From JANOGU01 sp964602115 (GTDB lineage: Bacteria; Pseudomonadota; Alphaproteobacteria; Rhodobacterales; Rhodobacteraceae), in NCBI GenBank assembly GCA_964602115.1, contig CAZRQN010000051.1, positions 1-19,519 of the forward strand: a stretch of DNA of 19,519 nt, written 5' to 3'. This document shows positions 6,852-14,350 of this stretch, piece after piece. The translations under genes and the position numbers were made by a program. Numbering within the stretch: position 1 is the first letter of the stretch; each line of letters opens with the position of its first letter. Below the pieces are notes generated by a model. The model ran no database searches. It was not told where the DNA came from and saw nothing but the letters and a program-made list of their open reading frames with translations.

Positions 6852-8264
6852 TCATTCGGCCAGTACCCAGGTGTCCTTGACCCCGCCGCCCTGCGACGAG
6901 TTCACCACCAGCGAGCCTTCGGTCAGCGCCACCCGCGTCAGGCCGCCGGGCACCAGCTCGATCCTTTCGCCCACGAGGCAATAGGGCCGCAGGTCAACAT
7001 GGCGCGGCGCGATGCCTTCGGCGACGAAAGTCGGCGTGGTGGACAGCGCCAGCGTCGGCTGGGCGATGTAGTTGCCCGGATCGGCGATGATGCGCTCGCG
7101 GAAGGCCTCGACCTGGGCCCTGGAGGCCTTGGGGCCGACCAGCATGCCATAACCGCCCGAGCCATGGACCTCCTTGACCACCAGCTCGGCCAGATGGTCG
7201 AGCACATGGGCGAGGTCCTCGCGCTTGGCGCATTGCCAGGTGGGGACGTTCTGCAGGATCGGCTCCTCGCCGAGGTAGAAGCGCACCATGTCGGGCACGA
7301 AGGTATAGACCGCCTTGTCATCGGCGACGCCGGCGCCGGGGGCCGAGCAGATCGCCACCCCGCCCGAGCGATAGACATCCATCAGTCCGGGCACGCCGAG
7401 CATGGAATCGGGGCGGAAGCACAGGGGGTCGAGGAAGCTGTCGTCGATGCGGCGGTAGATGACATCGACACGCTGCGGGCCTTCGGTGGTGCGGATCCAG
7501 ACGAATTCGCCCTCGACGAACAGATCCTGCCCCTCGACCAGTTCCACCCCCATCAGGTCGGCGAGGAAGGAATGCTCGTAATAGGCGGAGTTGAAATGCC
7601 CCGGGGTGAGGATCACCACCTTGGGCTCGCCCTCGCATTTGGCCGGAGCGACGGACGCGAGCGTGCGGCGAAGAAGCTCGGGATAGGTGTCCACCGGCTG
7701 GATGCGGTTCTCGGCGAAGAGGTCGGGGAACATGCGCATCATGATCTCGCGGTTCTCCAGCATGTAGGAGACCCCCGAGGGCGTGCGGCAATTGTCCTCC
7801 AGCACGAAGAACTCGTCCGGTCCGGTGCGCACCAGGTCGATCCCGACGATGTGGGAATAGACGCCCTTGGGCGGCACGATCCCGGCCACCGCCTTTTCAT
7901 AGGCGGAGTTGCCATAGACCAGCGATGCCGGGATCCGGCCGGCGCGCACGATCTCGCCGCGACCGTAGATGTCGAGAAGGAAGGCGTTGAGCGCCCGGGC
8001 GCGCTGCTTGATGCCGCGCTCCAGCCGGGTCCATTCGCCGGCGGTGAAGACGCGGGGGAACATGTCGAAGGGGATCAGCCGGTCCGGATCGCCGCCCTCG
8101 CCATAGACGGCGAAGGTGATGCCGATGCGGCGGAACAGCGCCTCGGCCTCGGCCTGCTTCATCTGGCGAAGCTCGGCCGGCATGGCGCGCATCCAGTCTT
8201 CCAGCCGCGCATAGGGTGCGCGCACGGCGCCGTCCCGGTACATCTCGTTGAAATATTCGGTCAC
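6852..8264 (-). CDS. circularly permuted ATP-grasp family protein (DUF404/DUF407)
   Basis: Predicted ATP-dependent carboxylate-amine (peptide-bond forming) ligase with circularly permuted ATP-grasp topology; substrate unknown. The 470-residue length is typical. Conserved blocks are in order: FVLEDNCRTPSGVSYMLENR (153-172), VIYRRIDDSFLDP (268-280), GAGVADDKAVYTFVPD (310-325), LVVKEVHGSGGYGM (361-374, the glycine-rich nucleotide loop with a preceding Lys), DLRPY (424-428) and NSSQGGGVKDTWV (455-467). The blocks look complete, so the enzyme is probably active. Start is GTG at 8264, with GAGGGAG six bases before it. It lies 116 bases after the last ABC permease on the same strand, with only a weak TATCCT-like -10 visible in the gap, so it may be read from the importer promoter or its own. 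Confidence 0.92.
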   Translation of the reverse strand: MTEYFNEMYRDGAVRAPYARLEDWMRAMPAELRQMKQAEAEALFRRIGITFAVYGEGGDPDRLIPFDMFPRVFTAGEWTRLERGIKQRARALNAFLLDIYGRGEIVRAGRIPASLVYGNSAYEKAVAGIVPPKGVYSHIVGIDLVRTGPDEFFVLEDNCRTPSGVSYMLENREIMMRMFPDLFAENRIQPVDTYPELLRRTLASVAPAKCEGEPKVVILTPGHFNSAYYEHSFLADLMGVELVEGQDLFVEGEFVWIRTTEGPQRVDVIYRRIDDSFLDPLCFRPDSMLGVPGLMDVYRSGGVAICSAPGAGVADDKAVYTFVPDMVRFYLGEEPILQNVPTWQCAKREDLAHVLDHLAELVVKEVHGSGGYGMLVGPKASRAQVEAFRERIIADPGNYIAQPTLALSTTPTFVAEGIAPRHVDLRPYCLVGERIELVPGGLTRVALTEGSLVVNSSQGGGVKDTWVLAE

Positions 8265-8332
8265 GCGGCGCTCCCTCTGGGGGAAGGATAAACCGCGCGG
8301 CGGCGCGGGTGGAAGGGGCCTTGGCGCCCGTA

Positions 8333-8369
8333 GCGGCCGGCCGGCCGCCGATGCGCCTGAATTTCAGGC
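8333..8369. repeat. two adjacent palindromes between the importer and ATP-grasp genes
   Basis: GCGGCCGGCCGGCCGC (8333-8348) is a perfect 16-base palindrome. GCCTGAATTTCAGGC (8355-8369) is a second dyad, 7-bp arms around one base. Both lie just after the last permease gene. No T-run follows on the minus strand. They may weaken read-through into the ATP-grasp gene or protect a 3' end; function is not shown. Confidence 0.5.
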
Positions 8370-8380
8370 ATTTCCGCCGG

Positions 8381-9310
8381 TCACCGCCCGCGAATCCGGG
8401 GATCGAGCGCATCGCGCAGCCCGTCGCCGATCATGTTGACCGAGAGCACCGTCAGCGAAATGGCGAGGCCGGGGAAGATCACCCGCTCGGGGTGCAGGTC
8501 GGTATAGGTGAGGCCGTCGAAGAGCAGCCGTCCCCAGGTGGGAAAGTCCGGAGGGAAGCCGAGGCCGAGGAAGCTCAGCACCGATTCCGTGATGATCGCA
8601 TCGGCGATGCCGAGCGTGGCGGCCACCATCACCGGGCTGACCACATTGGGCAAAAGGTGGCGGGAGATGATCCGGTGCGGCCTGGTGCCGATCGAGCGGG
8701 CGGCGAGGACGAACTCGCGCTCCTTCAGTGTCAGCACCTCGGCCCGCACGATCCGCGCCGCCGCCATCCAGGAGGTGACGCCGATCGCGGTGACGATCAG
8801 GACGAAGGAGCCCATCTCCGGCCCGATATAGCCCGCCAGCGTGTCGCGGAAGAGCAGGACCATGACGAGCAGCAGCGGCACCAGCGGCAGGGCGAGGAAC
8901 ACATCGGTCAGCCGCATCAGCGGGCCGTCGAAACGGCGGAAATAGCCGGCCAGCACGCCGACAAAGGTGCCGAGCAGGATGGCGATGGCCATCGCCACCA
9001 GGCCCACGGCCAGCGAGACCCGTCCGCCGGCCATGGTCCGCGCCAGGATGTCGCGCGCCAGCTGGTCGGTGCCGAACGGATGCGCCCAGTTGGGCGACTG
9101 ATCGCGCAGCTTGAACATCTTGACCACGTCGGGTTCGACAAAGGTCGGGTCCACCCGCCAGAGGAGCGGGCCGGCCAGGACGAAGAGGATCAGCCCCAGC
9201 ATCACCACCAGCCCGGCCATGGCGGCGCGATGGCTGCGGAACTGGCGCCAGACGGCGCGCCACTGGCTTTCGGGCTTTTCGAGCGGGGTCGGGCTGGCGG
9301 CTTCAGTCAT
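8381..9310 (-). CDS. peptide-type ABC transporter permease (DppC/OppC family)
   Basis: Second inner-membrane channel subunit of the importer. The 309-residue protein has a long cytoplasmic N-terminus, a first membrane helix (around MAGLVVMLGLILFVLAGPLL), the periplasmic signature HPFGTDQLARDILARTMAG typical of DppC-like subunits, and about five further helices. The ATPase-coupling EAA loop is seen as KEREFVLAARSIGTRPHRI with the family glycine. The start ATG lies eight bases inside the end of the DppB-like gene, so the two permeases are coupled. Peptide, opine or nickel importers share this architecture, so the substrate cannot be read from the permease. Confidence 0.94.
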   Translation of the reverse strand: MTEAASPTPLEKPESQWRAVWRQFRSHRAAMAGLVVMLGLILFVLAGPLLWRVDPTFVEPDVVKMFKLRDQSPNWAHPFGTDQLARDILARTMAGGRVSLAVGLVAMAIAILLGTFVGVLAGYFRRFDGPLMRLTDVFLALPLVPLLLVMVLLFRDTLAGYIGPEMGSFVLIVTAIGVTSWMAAARIVRAEVLTLKEREFVLAARSIGTRPHRIISRHLLPNVVSPVMVAATLGIADAIITESVLSFLGLGFPPDFPTWGRLLFDGLTYTDLHPERVIFPGLAISLTVLSVNMIGDGLRDALDPRIRGR

Positions 9311-10310
9311 ACCGGATCCTCGGGTCGAGCAGCGCGTAGAGGATGTCGGCGATCAGGTTGAAGGCGACCACCAGCATGGCGAAGATGAAGACCACCGTCT
9401 GCACCATCGGCAGGTCGCTGACGTTGATCGCGTTGATCAGGGCCGCCCCGATGCCGTTCACCTTGAAAAGGTTCTCGGTGACAATGGCGCCGCCAAAGAT
9501 CGTCGGGATGCCGAGGGCGATGACGGTGATCACCGGGATCATCGAATTGCGCAGGACATGGCGCAGGACCACGGTGCGTTCCGGCATCCCCTTGGCGCGG
9601 GCGGTACGGACGTAGTCCTGGCCGAGATTCTCCAGCATCGAGGCGCGCATGTAACGGCTGATGACGGCGGCATTGGCCAGGCCAAGGACCATGACCGGCA
9701 TGGCCATCTGGCGCAGCATGGCCAGAAAGCTCGGCCAGTCGGTCACGCGGAGCGTCGTGTCATAGACGGTGGGGAACCAGCCGAGATGCTCGGCGAAATA
9801 GAGCTTCACCAGGACGCCGGTGAAGAAGGTCGGCACGGAAAAGCCGATCAGGGCCGCGACCGAGCCGAGCTGGTCGAAGACGCCGTATTGGCGATAGGCC
9901 GAATAGATGCCGATCGGCAGCGCGATCAGCACCCCGACCAGATAGGCGGTGCCGACCACGGTCAGCGTCTGCGGCAGCCGCTCGACGATCACATCCATGA
10001 CCGGACCGCGGAACTGCCAGGAGGTGATGCGGGTCATGCCCTCCGAAAAGGCGGTGCCGAAGAGCGAATCGAACCCCACCAGGGGCTCGACCCAGAAGAA
10101 CTGTTTCAGCCAGAGGACATAGCGCACGATCATGGGGTCGTTGACGCCCATGTCGTCGAGGATCCTCTGGCGCACATCGGCGGGGATCGTCAGCGGAATT
10201 TCCGACGCCGGGCTTCCGGGCGCCAGATCGACGATGAGAAACACGATGACGCTGATCAGCAGCAGCGTCGGAATCGCGATCAGCAGTCGCCGGATGATGT
10301 AGGTGAGCAT
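9303..10310 (-). CDS. peptide-type ABC transporter permease (DppB/OppB family)
   Basis: First inner-membrane channel subunit. The 335-residue product begins MLTYIIRRLLIAIPTLLLIS, the classic DppB N-terminal helix, followed by a large periplasmic loop and about five more helices. The EAA loop is seen as GQDYVRTARAKGMPERTV with the conserved Gly after Ala. The C-terminus (LYALLDPRIRYD) is characteristic of the family. It follows the binding-protein gene by 65 bases containing a strong hairpin and overlaps the DppC-like gene by eight bases. A GGGGCGGG stretch precedes the ATG as a plausible ribosome site. Confidence 0.94.
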   Translation of the reverse strand: MLTYIIRRLLIAIPTLLLISVIVFLIVDLAPGSPASEIPLTIPADVRQRILDDMGVNDPMIVRYVLWLKQFFWVEPLVGFDSLFGTAFSEGMTRITSWQFRGPVMDVIVERLPQTLTVVGTAYLVGVLIALPIGIYSAYRQYGVFDQLGSVAALIGFSVPTFFTGVLVKLYFAEHLGWFPTVYDTTLRVTDWPSFLAMLRQMAMPVMVLGLANAAVISRYMRASMLENLGQDYVRTARAKGMPERTVVLRHVLRNSMIPVITVIALGIPTIFGGAIVTENLFKVNGIGAALINAINVSDLPMVQTVVFIFAMLVVAFNLIADILYALLDPRIRYD

Positions 10311-10334
10311 GGAACCCGCCCCGGAAGAGAAAGC

Positions 10335-10366
10335 GGGCGGGCGGTCGCCGGAGGCGCCGCCCGCCC
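10335..10366 (-). terminator. strong hairpin between binding-protein and permease genes (attenuator or mRNA stabiliser)
   Basis: Exact 10-bp arms (10335-10344 and 10357-10366) enclose a 12-base loop that can pair further as CGCC/GGCG. On the minus-strand transcript the stem is followed by GCTTTCTCTTCC, moderately T-rich. It starts ten bases after the binding-protein stop. In ABC operons such stems commonly protect the binding-protein message and reduce permease expression; that role is inferred here. Confidence 0.65.
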
Positions 10367-10375
10367 TGGGTCAGG

Positions 10376-12079
10376 TCACTTCATGCGGTACCAGTCCTGG
10401 GCATTCCACAGCTCGGTGTCCCAGGTGTTCAGGACCACGCCGCCCAGGGTGTTGGAATGGGCGGAGAGGCGGCCACGGTCGGCCAGCGCCACGACAACGA
10501 AGCTGTCCTTCGTCACCATGTCGTTGAGCTTCTTGGCGATTTCCGCCCGGCCGCCCATGTCGGCGGTCTTGGCGAGTTCCGCGACCAGCGCGTCATAGGC
10601 CGGATCGCAGAAGCGGTTGATGTTCTCGCCCTGCCACTGGTTCTCCGGGCCCGGGATCTTCGAGCAGAGATACTGCGCGAGATAGGGCTCGGGATCGGTG
10701 CCGTCGAAGTTGTTGGCGTACATTTCCACGTCGGCATAGAACTTCTGGAACGTGTCGGGCGAGGCCGCATCGCCGCCGAAGTACACGGAAGCGTCGATGT
10801 TCTTCAGCTCGACCTCGACGCCCAGCTCGTTCCACCAGCCCTTGACCAGCGCCTGGAAGTCCTGGCGCACCGGGTTGGTGGAGGTCTGGTAGAGGATCGC
10901 CAGCTTCTTGCCGTCCTTGTCGCGCACGCCGTCGCCGTCGCTGTCCTTCCAGCCGGCTTCGTCGAGCAGCGCCTTGGCGCCTTCCATGTCCTGCGGGATG
11001 CAGGCGGTGTTGTCGGAGGCGAACATCGGCGGGGCCGGGACGACGTTGCAGGTCGGGCGCGCGGCATCGCCGTAGCCGATGGCCACCAGCGTGGCGCGGT
11101 CGATCGCCTTGCTCAGCGCCTCGCGCACGCGCTTGTCGGTCAGGAACGGGTGCGGGTGCTTGGGCGTGGAGCGCTCACCCTCGGCCAGATCGGGCGAGGG
11201 ATCGGTCATGTTCATCTCGATCCGCTCCACGAGCGTGCCGAAGCCGACGACGAACTGGCCCTTGCCGCCCGCCTTCATCTTCTCCTGCATCTCGGGATTG
11301 ATCTGGGTGTTCCAGGCGTAGTCGTATTCGCCGGTTTCCATCACCGCCGAGGCCGCCGCCGCCGCATCGCCGCCGCCCTTGAGCGTCATGGTGGCGAAAG
11401 CCGGCTTGGACGGATCGCGGTAGTTGGGGTTGGCGGCAAGCGTGACGACGTCATTGACCTTGAAATCGGTGACCATGAACGGGCCGGTGCCGATCGGCAT
11501 GTTGTTCTGGTCGTTGCAGGTCGAGGCGGCGGCGCCGAGGCAGTTGGCGAACTGCGCCTTCTGCAGGATCGGCGAGGTGCCGCCGACAAAGGCCTGGTAG
11601 GGATTGGGCTTGGGCGCGACGAAAGTGATGACCACGGTCTGGTCGTCGGGCGTGTCGATCGACTTGATGCCCTCGTAGCGGGCCGCCTGGGCGCAGCCGC
11701 CGCCTTCGGCGGTGCAGTATTCATAGGTGAACTTGGCATCGGCCGAAGTGACCGGCGTGCCGTCGGACCACAGCAGGCCCGGCTTGAGTTTCCAGGTGAT
11801 GGTGGTCAGGTCGGCCGAGACGCCGCCGTTTTCCACCGTCGGGACCGAGTCCGCCAGGCGGGCGATGACATTGCCGTCCTGGTCGAAGCCGGCGAAGCCC
11901 TCGAGCACCAGCGAGGACGCTTCCACGTCCTTGGTTCCCGAAGACAGGTAGGGGTTCATGATCGAGACGGCCTGCCAGTACAGGACCTTGACGTCGCCGT
12001 CGGTGCCGCGCTCGGCGAAGGCGGCGGGCGCGATCAGCACGGCGGCCGCGCAGCCCAGAAGGGCGGTTCTGAGATTCAT
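10376..12079 (-). CDS. extracellular solute-binding protein, family 5 (peptide-type ABC importer)
   Basis: Periplasmic receptor that captures the importer's substrate. The 567-residue precursor has a Sec signal peptide (MNLRTALLGCAAAVLIAPAAFA, cut likely after AFA) and family-5 landmarks including WKLKPGLLWSDGTPVTSAD (96-114), PIGTGPFMVTDF (195-206) and RVREALSKAIDR (317-328). Eight cysteines remain in the mature protein and fall in four close pairs (122/129, 180/188, 344/360, 472/491), suggesting four disulfides. Residues 379-390, DSDGDGVRDKDG, resemble a calcium-binding DxDxDG loop. The start is supported by GAGGAG seven bases upstream; it overlaps the stop of the preceding ATPase gene by four bases. 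Order ATPase-ATPase-receptor-permease-permease differs from the classic receptor-first dpp/opp order. Substrate is unknown. Confidence 0.94.
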   Translation of the reverse strand: MNLRTALLGCAAAVLIAPAAFAERGTDGDVKVLYWQAVSIMNPYLSSGTKDVEASSLVLEGFAGFDQDGNVIARLADSVPTVENGGVSADLTTITWKLKPGLLWSDGTPVTSADAKFTYEYCTAEGGGCAQAARYEGIKSIDTPDDQTVVITFVAPKPNPYQAFVGGTSPILQKAQFANCLGAAASTCNDQNNMPIGTGPFMVTDFKVNDVVTLAANPNYRDPSKPAFATMTLKGGGDAAAAASAVMETGEYDYAWNTQINPEMQEKMKAGGKGQFVVGFGTLVERIEMNMTDPSPDLAEGERSTPKHPHPFLTDKRVREALSKAIDRATLVAIGYGDAARPTCNVVPAPPMFASDNTACIPQDMEGAKALLDEAGWKDSDGDGVRDKDGKKLAILYQTSTNPVRQDFQALVKGWWNELGVEVELKNIDASVYFGGDAASPDTFQKFYADVEMYANNFDGTDPEPYLAQYLCSKIPGPENQWQGENINRFCDPAYDALVAELAKTADMGGRAEIAKKLNDMVTKDSFVVVALADRGRLSAHSNTLGGVVLNTWDTELWNAQDWYRMK

Positions 12080-13137
12080 GCGTTCACTCCTCGTTGGTTG
12101 TGCTCTTTGGCCTCGAAGCCGCCGGTTGGCTCGGCGTGCAGGCTGTTCCAGGTGACGAGATGGCAGGCGACAAAGCGGCCTGGCGCAACCTCGGCAAGTT
12201 CGGGTTTCGTCTCCCGGCAGACCGGCTGGACCTCCGGGCAGCGGGTGCAGAAGTTGCAGCCCCTGGGCGGGTTGGCGGGCGAGGGGACATCGCCGGTCAG
12301 GATGATGCGCTGGCGCCGGGCCTCGTAGGCGGGGTCGGGCAGCGGCACCGCAGAGAGAAGCGCCTTGGCATAGGGATGCAGCGGGCGGTCATAAAGCTCG
12401 TCGCGCGGCGACAGTTCGGCGATCCGCCCGAGATACATCACCGCCACCCGGTCGGCGATGTGGCGGACCATCGACAGGTCATGCGAGATGAAGAGATAGG
12501 TCAGCCCCAGCCGGTCCTGCAGGTCTTCCAGGAGGTTGACCACCTGGGCCTGGATCGAGACATCGAGCGCGGCGATCGGTTCGTCGCAGACGATGAACTT
12601 CGGATTGAGCGCCAGGGCCCGGGCGATGCCGATCCGCTGACGCTGCCCGCCGGAGAAGGCGAAGGGATAGCGGTTGGCGAAGGCGCGGTTCAGCCCGACC
12701 TGGTCCATGAGTTCATAGACCCGGTCGAGTTTCTGCGCCTCGGTCAGGTCGGTGTGTTCGTCCAGCGGCTCGGAGATGATCTCCGCCACCGTGAGGCGGG
12801 GGTTGAGGCTGGCCTGGGGGTCCTGAAAGACCATCTGCATGGTCGGCCGCTTGCGGCGCAGCGTTTCCTCGCTCAGCCGCGCGATGTCCTCGCCCTCGAT
12901 CTCCACCGAGCCGTCGGTGGGCACATAGAGCCGCAGGAGCGCGCGGCCGACGGTGGACTTGCCGCAGCCCGATTCGCCGACGAGGCCCAGCGTCTCGCCG
13001 GGCTGGATGTCGAAACTCACCCCGTCCACCGCCTTCACGTCGCCGGTATGGCGGCGGAAGATCCCGGTGCGGATGGGGAAATAGATCTTCAGCCCGCTGA
13101 CGCGCACCAGCGGCGCCTGACCGGCGGCGTCAAGCAT
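12076..13137 (-). CDS. peptide-type ABC transporter ATP-binding protein (DppF/OppF family)
   Basis: One of two ATPases powering the importer, on the cytoplasmic face. The 353-residue protein shows Walker A GESGCGKST (54-62), Q-loop FQDPQASLNP (104-113), ABC signature FSGGQRQRIGIARAL (161-175), Walker B FIVCDEP (181-187) and H-loop LFISHDLSM. The C-terminal oligopeptide-transporter extension contains closely spaced cysteines (GCNFCTRCPEVQPVC), which in DppD/DppF-like subunits can bind an iron-sulfur cluster. The insertion FPIRTGIFRRHTGDVKAVD near the N-terminus is the DppF-type variant. Its ATG is eight bases inside the upstream ATPase gene. Confidence 0.95.
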   Translation of the reverse strand: MLDAAGQAPLVRVSGLKIYFPIRTGIFRRHTGDVKAVDGVSFDIQPGETLGLVGESGCGKSTVGRALLRLYVPTDGSVEIEGEDIARLSEETLRRKRPTMQMVFQDPQASLNPRLTVAEIISEPLDEHTDLTEAQKLDRVYELMDQVGLNRAFANRYPFAFSGGQRQRIGIARALALNPKFIVCDEPIAALDVSIQAQVVNLLEDLQDRLGLTYLFISHDLSMVRHIADRVAVMYLGRIAELSPRDELYDRPLHPYAKALLSAVPLPDPAYEARRQRIILTGDVPSPANPPRGCNFCTRCPEVQPVCRETKPELAEVAPGRFVACHLVTWNSLHAEPTGGFEAKEHNQRGVNA

Positions 13138-14161
13138 GTGCCGCCTCCATCACCCGCGCGGTTTGCGGCGCATCCCAGTGGCAGGCGACATCATGGCCCT
13201 GGCCGATCGCCGCGCCGTCGAGCGCGCGGCGGGCGGGATTGCGGCGGGCGCAGACCTCCATCGCCTCGGCGCAGCGATCGCGGAAGGGGCAGGCGACGGG
13301 CGCGGCGGTCAGCATCGGCGGCTGGCCCTCGATCACCCGCAACCGTGCGGCGCGTTCCTTTCCGTGCGACGGGATGGTCTGCAGCAGGGCCCGCGTATAG
13401 GGATGGCGCGGATCGGCGAAGAGCTGCTCTACCGGCGCGTGTTCCACCACCTGGCCGCCATACATCACCATGACCCGGTCGGCGATGCCGGCGACCACGC
13501 CGAGATCGTGGGTGATCCAGACGATGGCCATGCCGAGCTTGCGGCGAAGTTCCTTCACCAGTTCGAGAATCTGCGCCTGGATCGTCACGTCGAGCGCGGT
13601 GGTGGGCTCGTCGGCGATCAGCACCTCCGGGTCGCAGGCCAGCGCGATGGCGATCATCACCCGCTGGCGCATTCCGCCGGAGAACTGGTGGGGATAGTCG
13701 TCCAGACGACGGCCGGCATCCGGAATGCCGACCAGCTCCAGCAACTCCTGGGCCCGCGCCCGCGCTCTGGCGCCGTCGAGGCCGAGATGCAGGCGCAGCG
13801 GCTCCATGATCTGCATGCCAACAGTGAAGACCGGATTGAGGCTGGTCATCGGATCCTGGAAGACGAAGCCGACCTTGCGGCCGCGGACCTGACGCAGTTC
13901 GGCCGGCGAAAGCCTGAGCAGGTCGCCGCCACCGAGCAGCACCTCGCCTCCCCGGTTTTCGGCCGGGGGCGAGGGCAGCAGGCCCAGAAGCGACATCATC
14001 GTCACCGACTTGCCCGAGCCGCTTTCGCCGACGACGCCAAGCAGCTCGCCCTTGCGCAGGTGGAAGCTGACGTTGTTGACCGCATGGATCTCGCCGCGGC
14101 GGGTGCGAAAGACCGTGGTGAGACCGCGCACGTCAAGGACGGGCTTGCCTTCCTCGGGCAT
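13130..14161 (-). CDS. peptide-type ABC transporter ATP-binding protein (DppD/OppD family)
   Basis: First gene of the importer operon and second ATPase. From the chosen ATG the protein is 343 residues, with Walker A GESGSGKS (45-52), Q-loop FQDPMTSLNP, signature FSGGMRQRVMIAIAL, Walker B VLIADEP and H-loop WITHDLGVV. The C-terminal extension carries CPFRDRC and further cysteines, as in other DppD-like subunits. The start at 14161 is favoured by AAGGGA five bases upstream and by homology beginning right after it; an in-frame ATG at 14266 would add 35 unlike residues and lie upstream of the predicted promoter. It is divergent from the M20 gene at 14351, with 189 bases between. Confidence 0.95.
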   Translation of the reverse strand: MPEEGKPVLDVRGLTTVFRTRRGEIHAVNNVSFHLRKGELLGVVGESGSGKSVTMMSLLGLLPSPPAENRGGEVLLGGGDLLRLSPAELRQVRGRKVGFVFQDPMTSLNPVFTVGMQIMEPLRLHLGLDGARARARAQELLELVGIPDAGRRLDDYPHQFSGGMRQRVMIAIALACDPEVLIADEPTTALDVTIQAQILELVKELRRKLGMAIVWITHDLGVVAGIADRVMVMYGGQVVEHAPVEQLFADPRHPYTRALLQTIPSHGKERAARLRVIEGQPPMLTAAPVACPFRDRCAEAMEVCARRNPARRALDGAAIGQGHDVACHWDAPQTARVMEAAHA

Positions 14162-14201
14162 CGCTTTCCCTTCCAGCCGTTTGTTGTTCTTGTTCTTTTC
14201 T

Positions 14202-14293
14202 GAAACCCGCCGGTGTGGCGGACCCTGTCTGGACGGCAGTGTTAGCCATTTCGCCGGGGCTCGCAACCGTCATCGCGCGTCCCGGCGGGTTTC
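14202..14293. repeat. perfect 12-bp inverted repeat bracketing the importer promoter
   Basis: GAAACCCGCCGG (14202-14213) recurs as its exact reverse complement at 14282-14293. The arms are 68 bases apart and their centre (about 14247) falls within the predicted promoter of the importer operon. This geometry would suit a pair of operator half-sites or a looping repressor, but it could be chance in GC-rich DNA. Confidence 0.45.
14239..14266 (-). promoter_or_regulatory. predicted sigma-70 promoter for the ABC importer operon
   Basis: On the minus strand TTGCGA (14266-14261) and TAACAC (14244-14239) are 16 bases apart. Expected start near 14232 gives a leader of about 70 bases to the ATG at 14161, and it includes an A/G-rich stretch before the ribosome site. 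Found by eye; the -10 is imperfect. Confidence 0.4.
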
Positions 14294-14350
14294 CGTAACG
14301 TCGCCGGCGCCCGGCTTGACCACGGCGCCGAGCGGCGGCACCGTTGCCGG

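Noticed and set aside
8309..12328. His/Asp/Gln-rich plus-strand frames opposite the ABC importer genes
   Set aside because: They are antisense shadows of the permease and receptor genes, with no recognisable domain and no ribosome sites.
14162..14266. 35-residue N-terminal extension of the DppD-like ATPase
   Set aside because: It has no similarity to family N-termini, spans the predicted promoter, and a good ribosome site supports the ATG at 14161.
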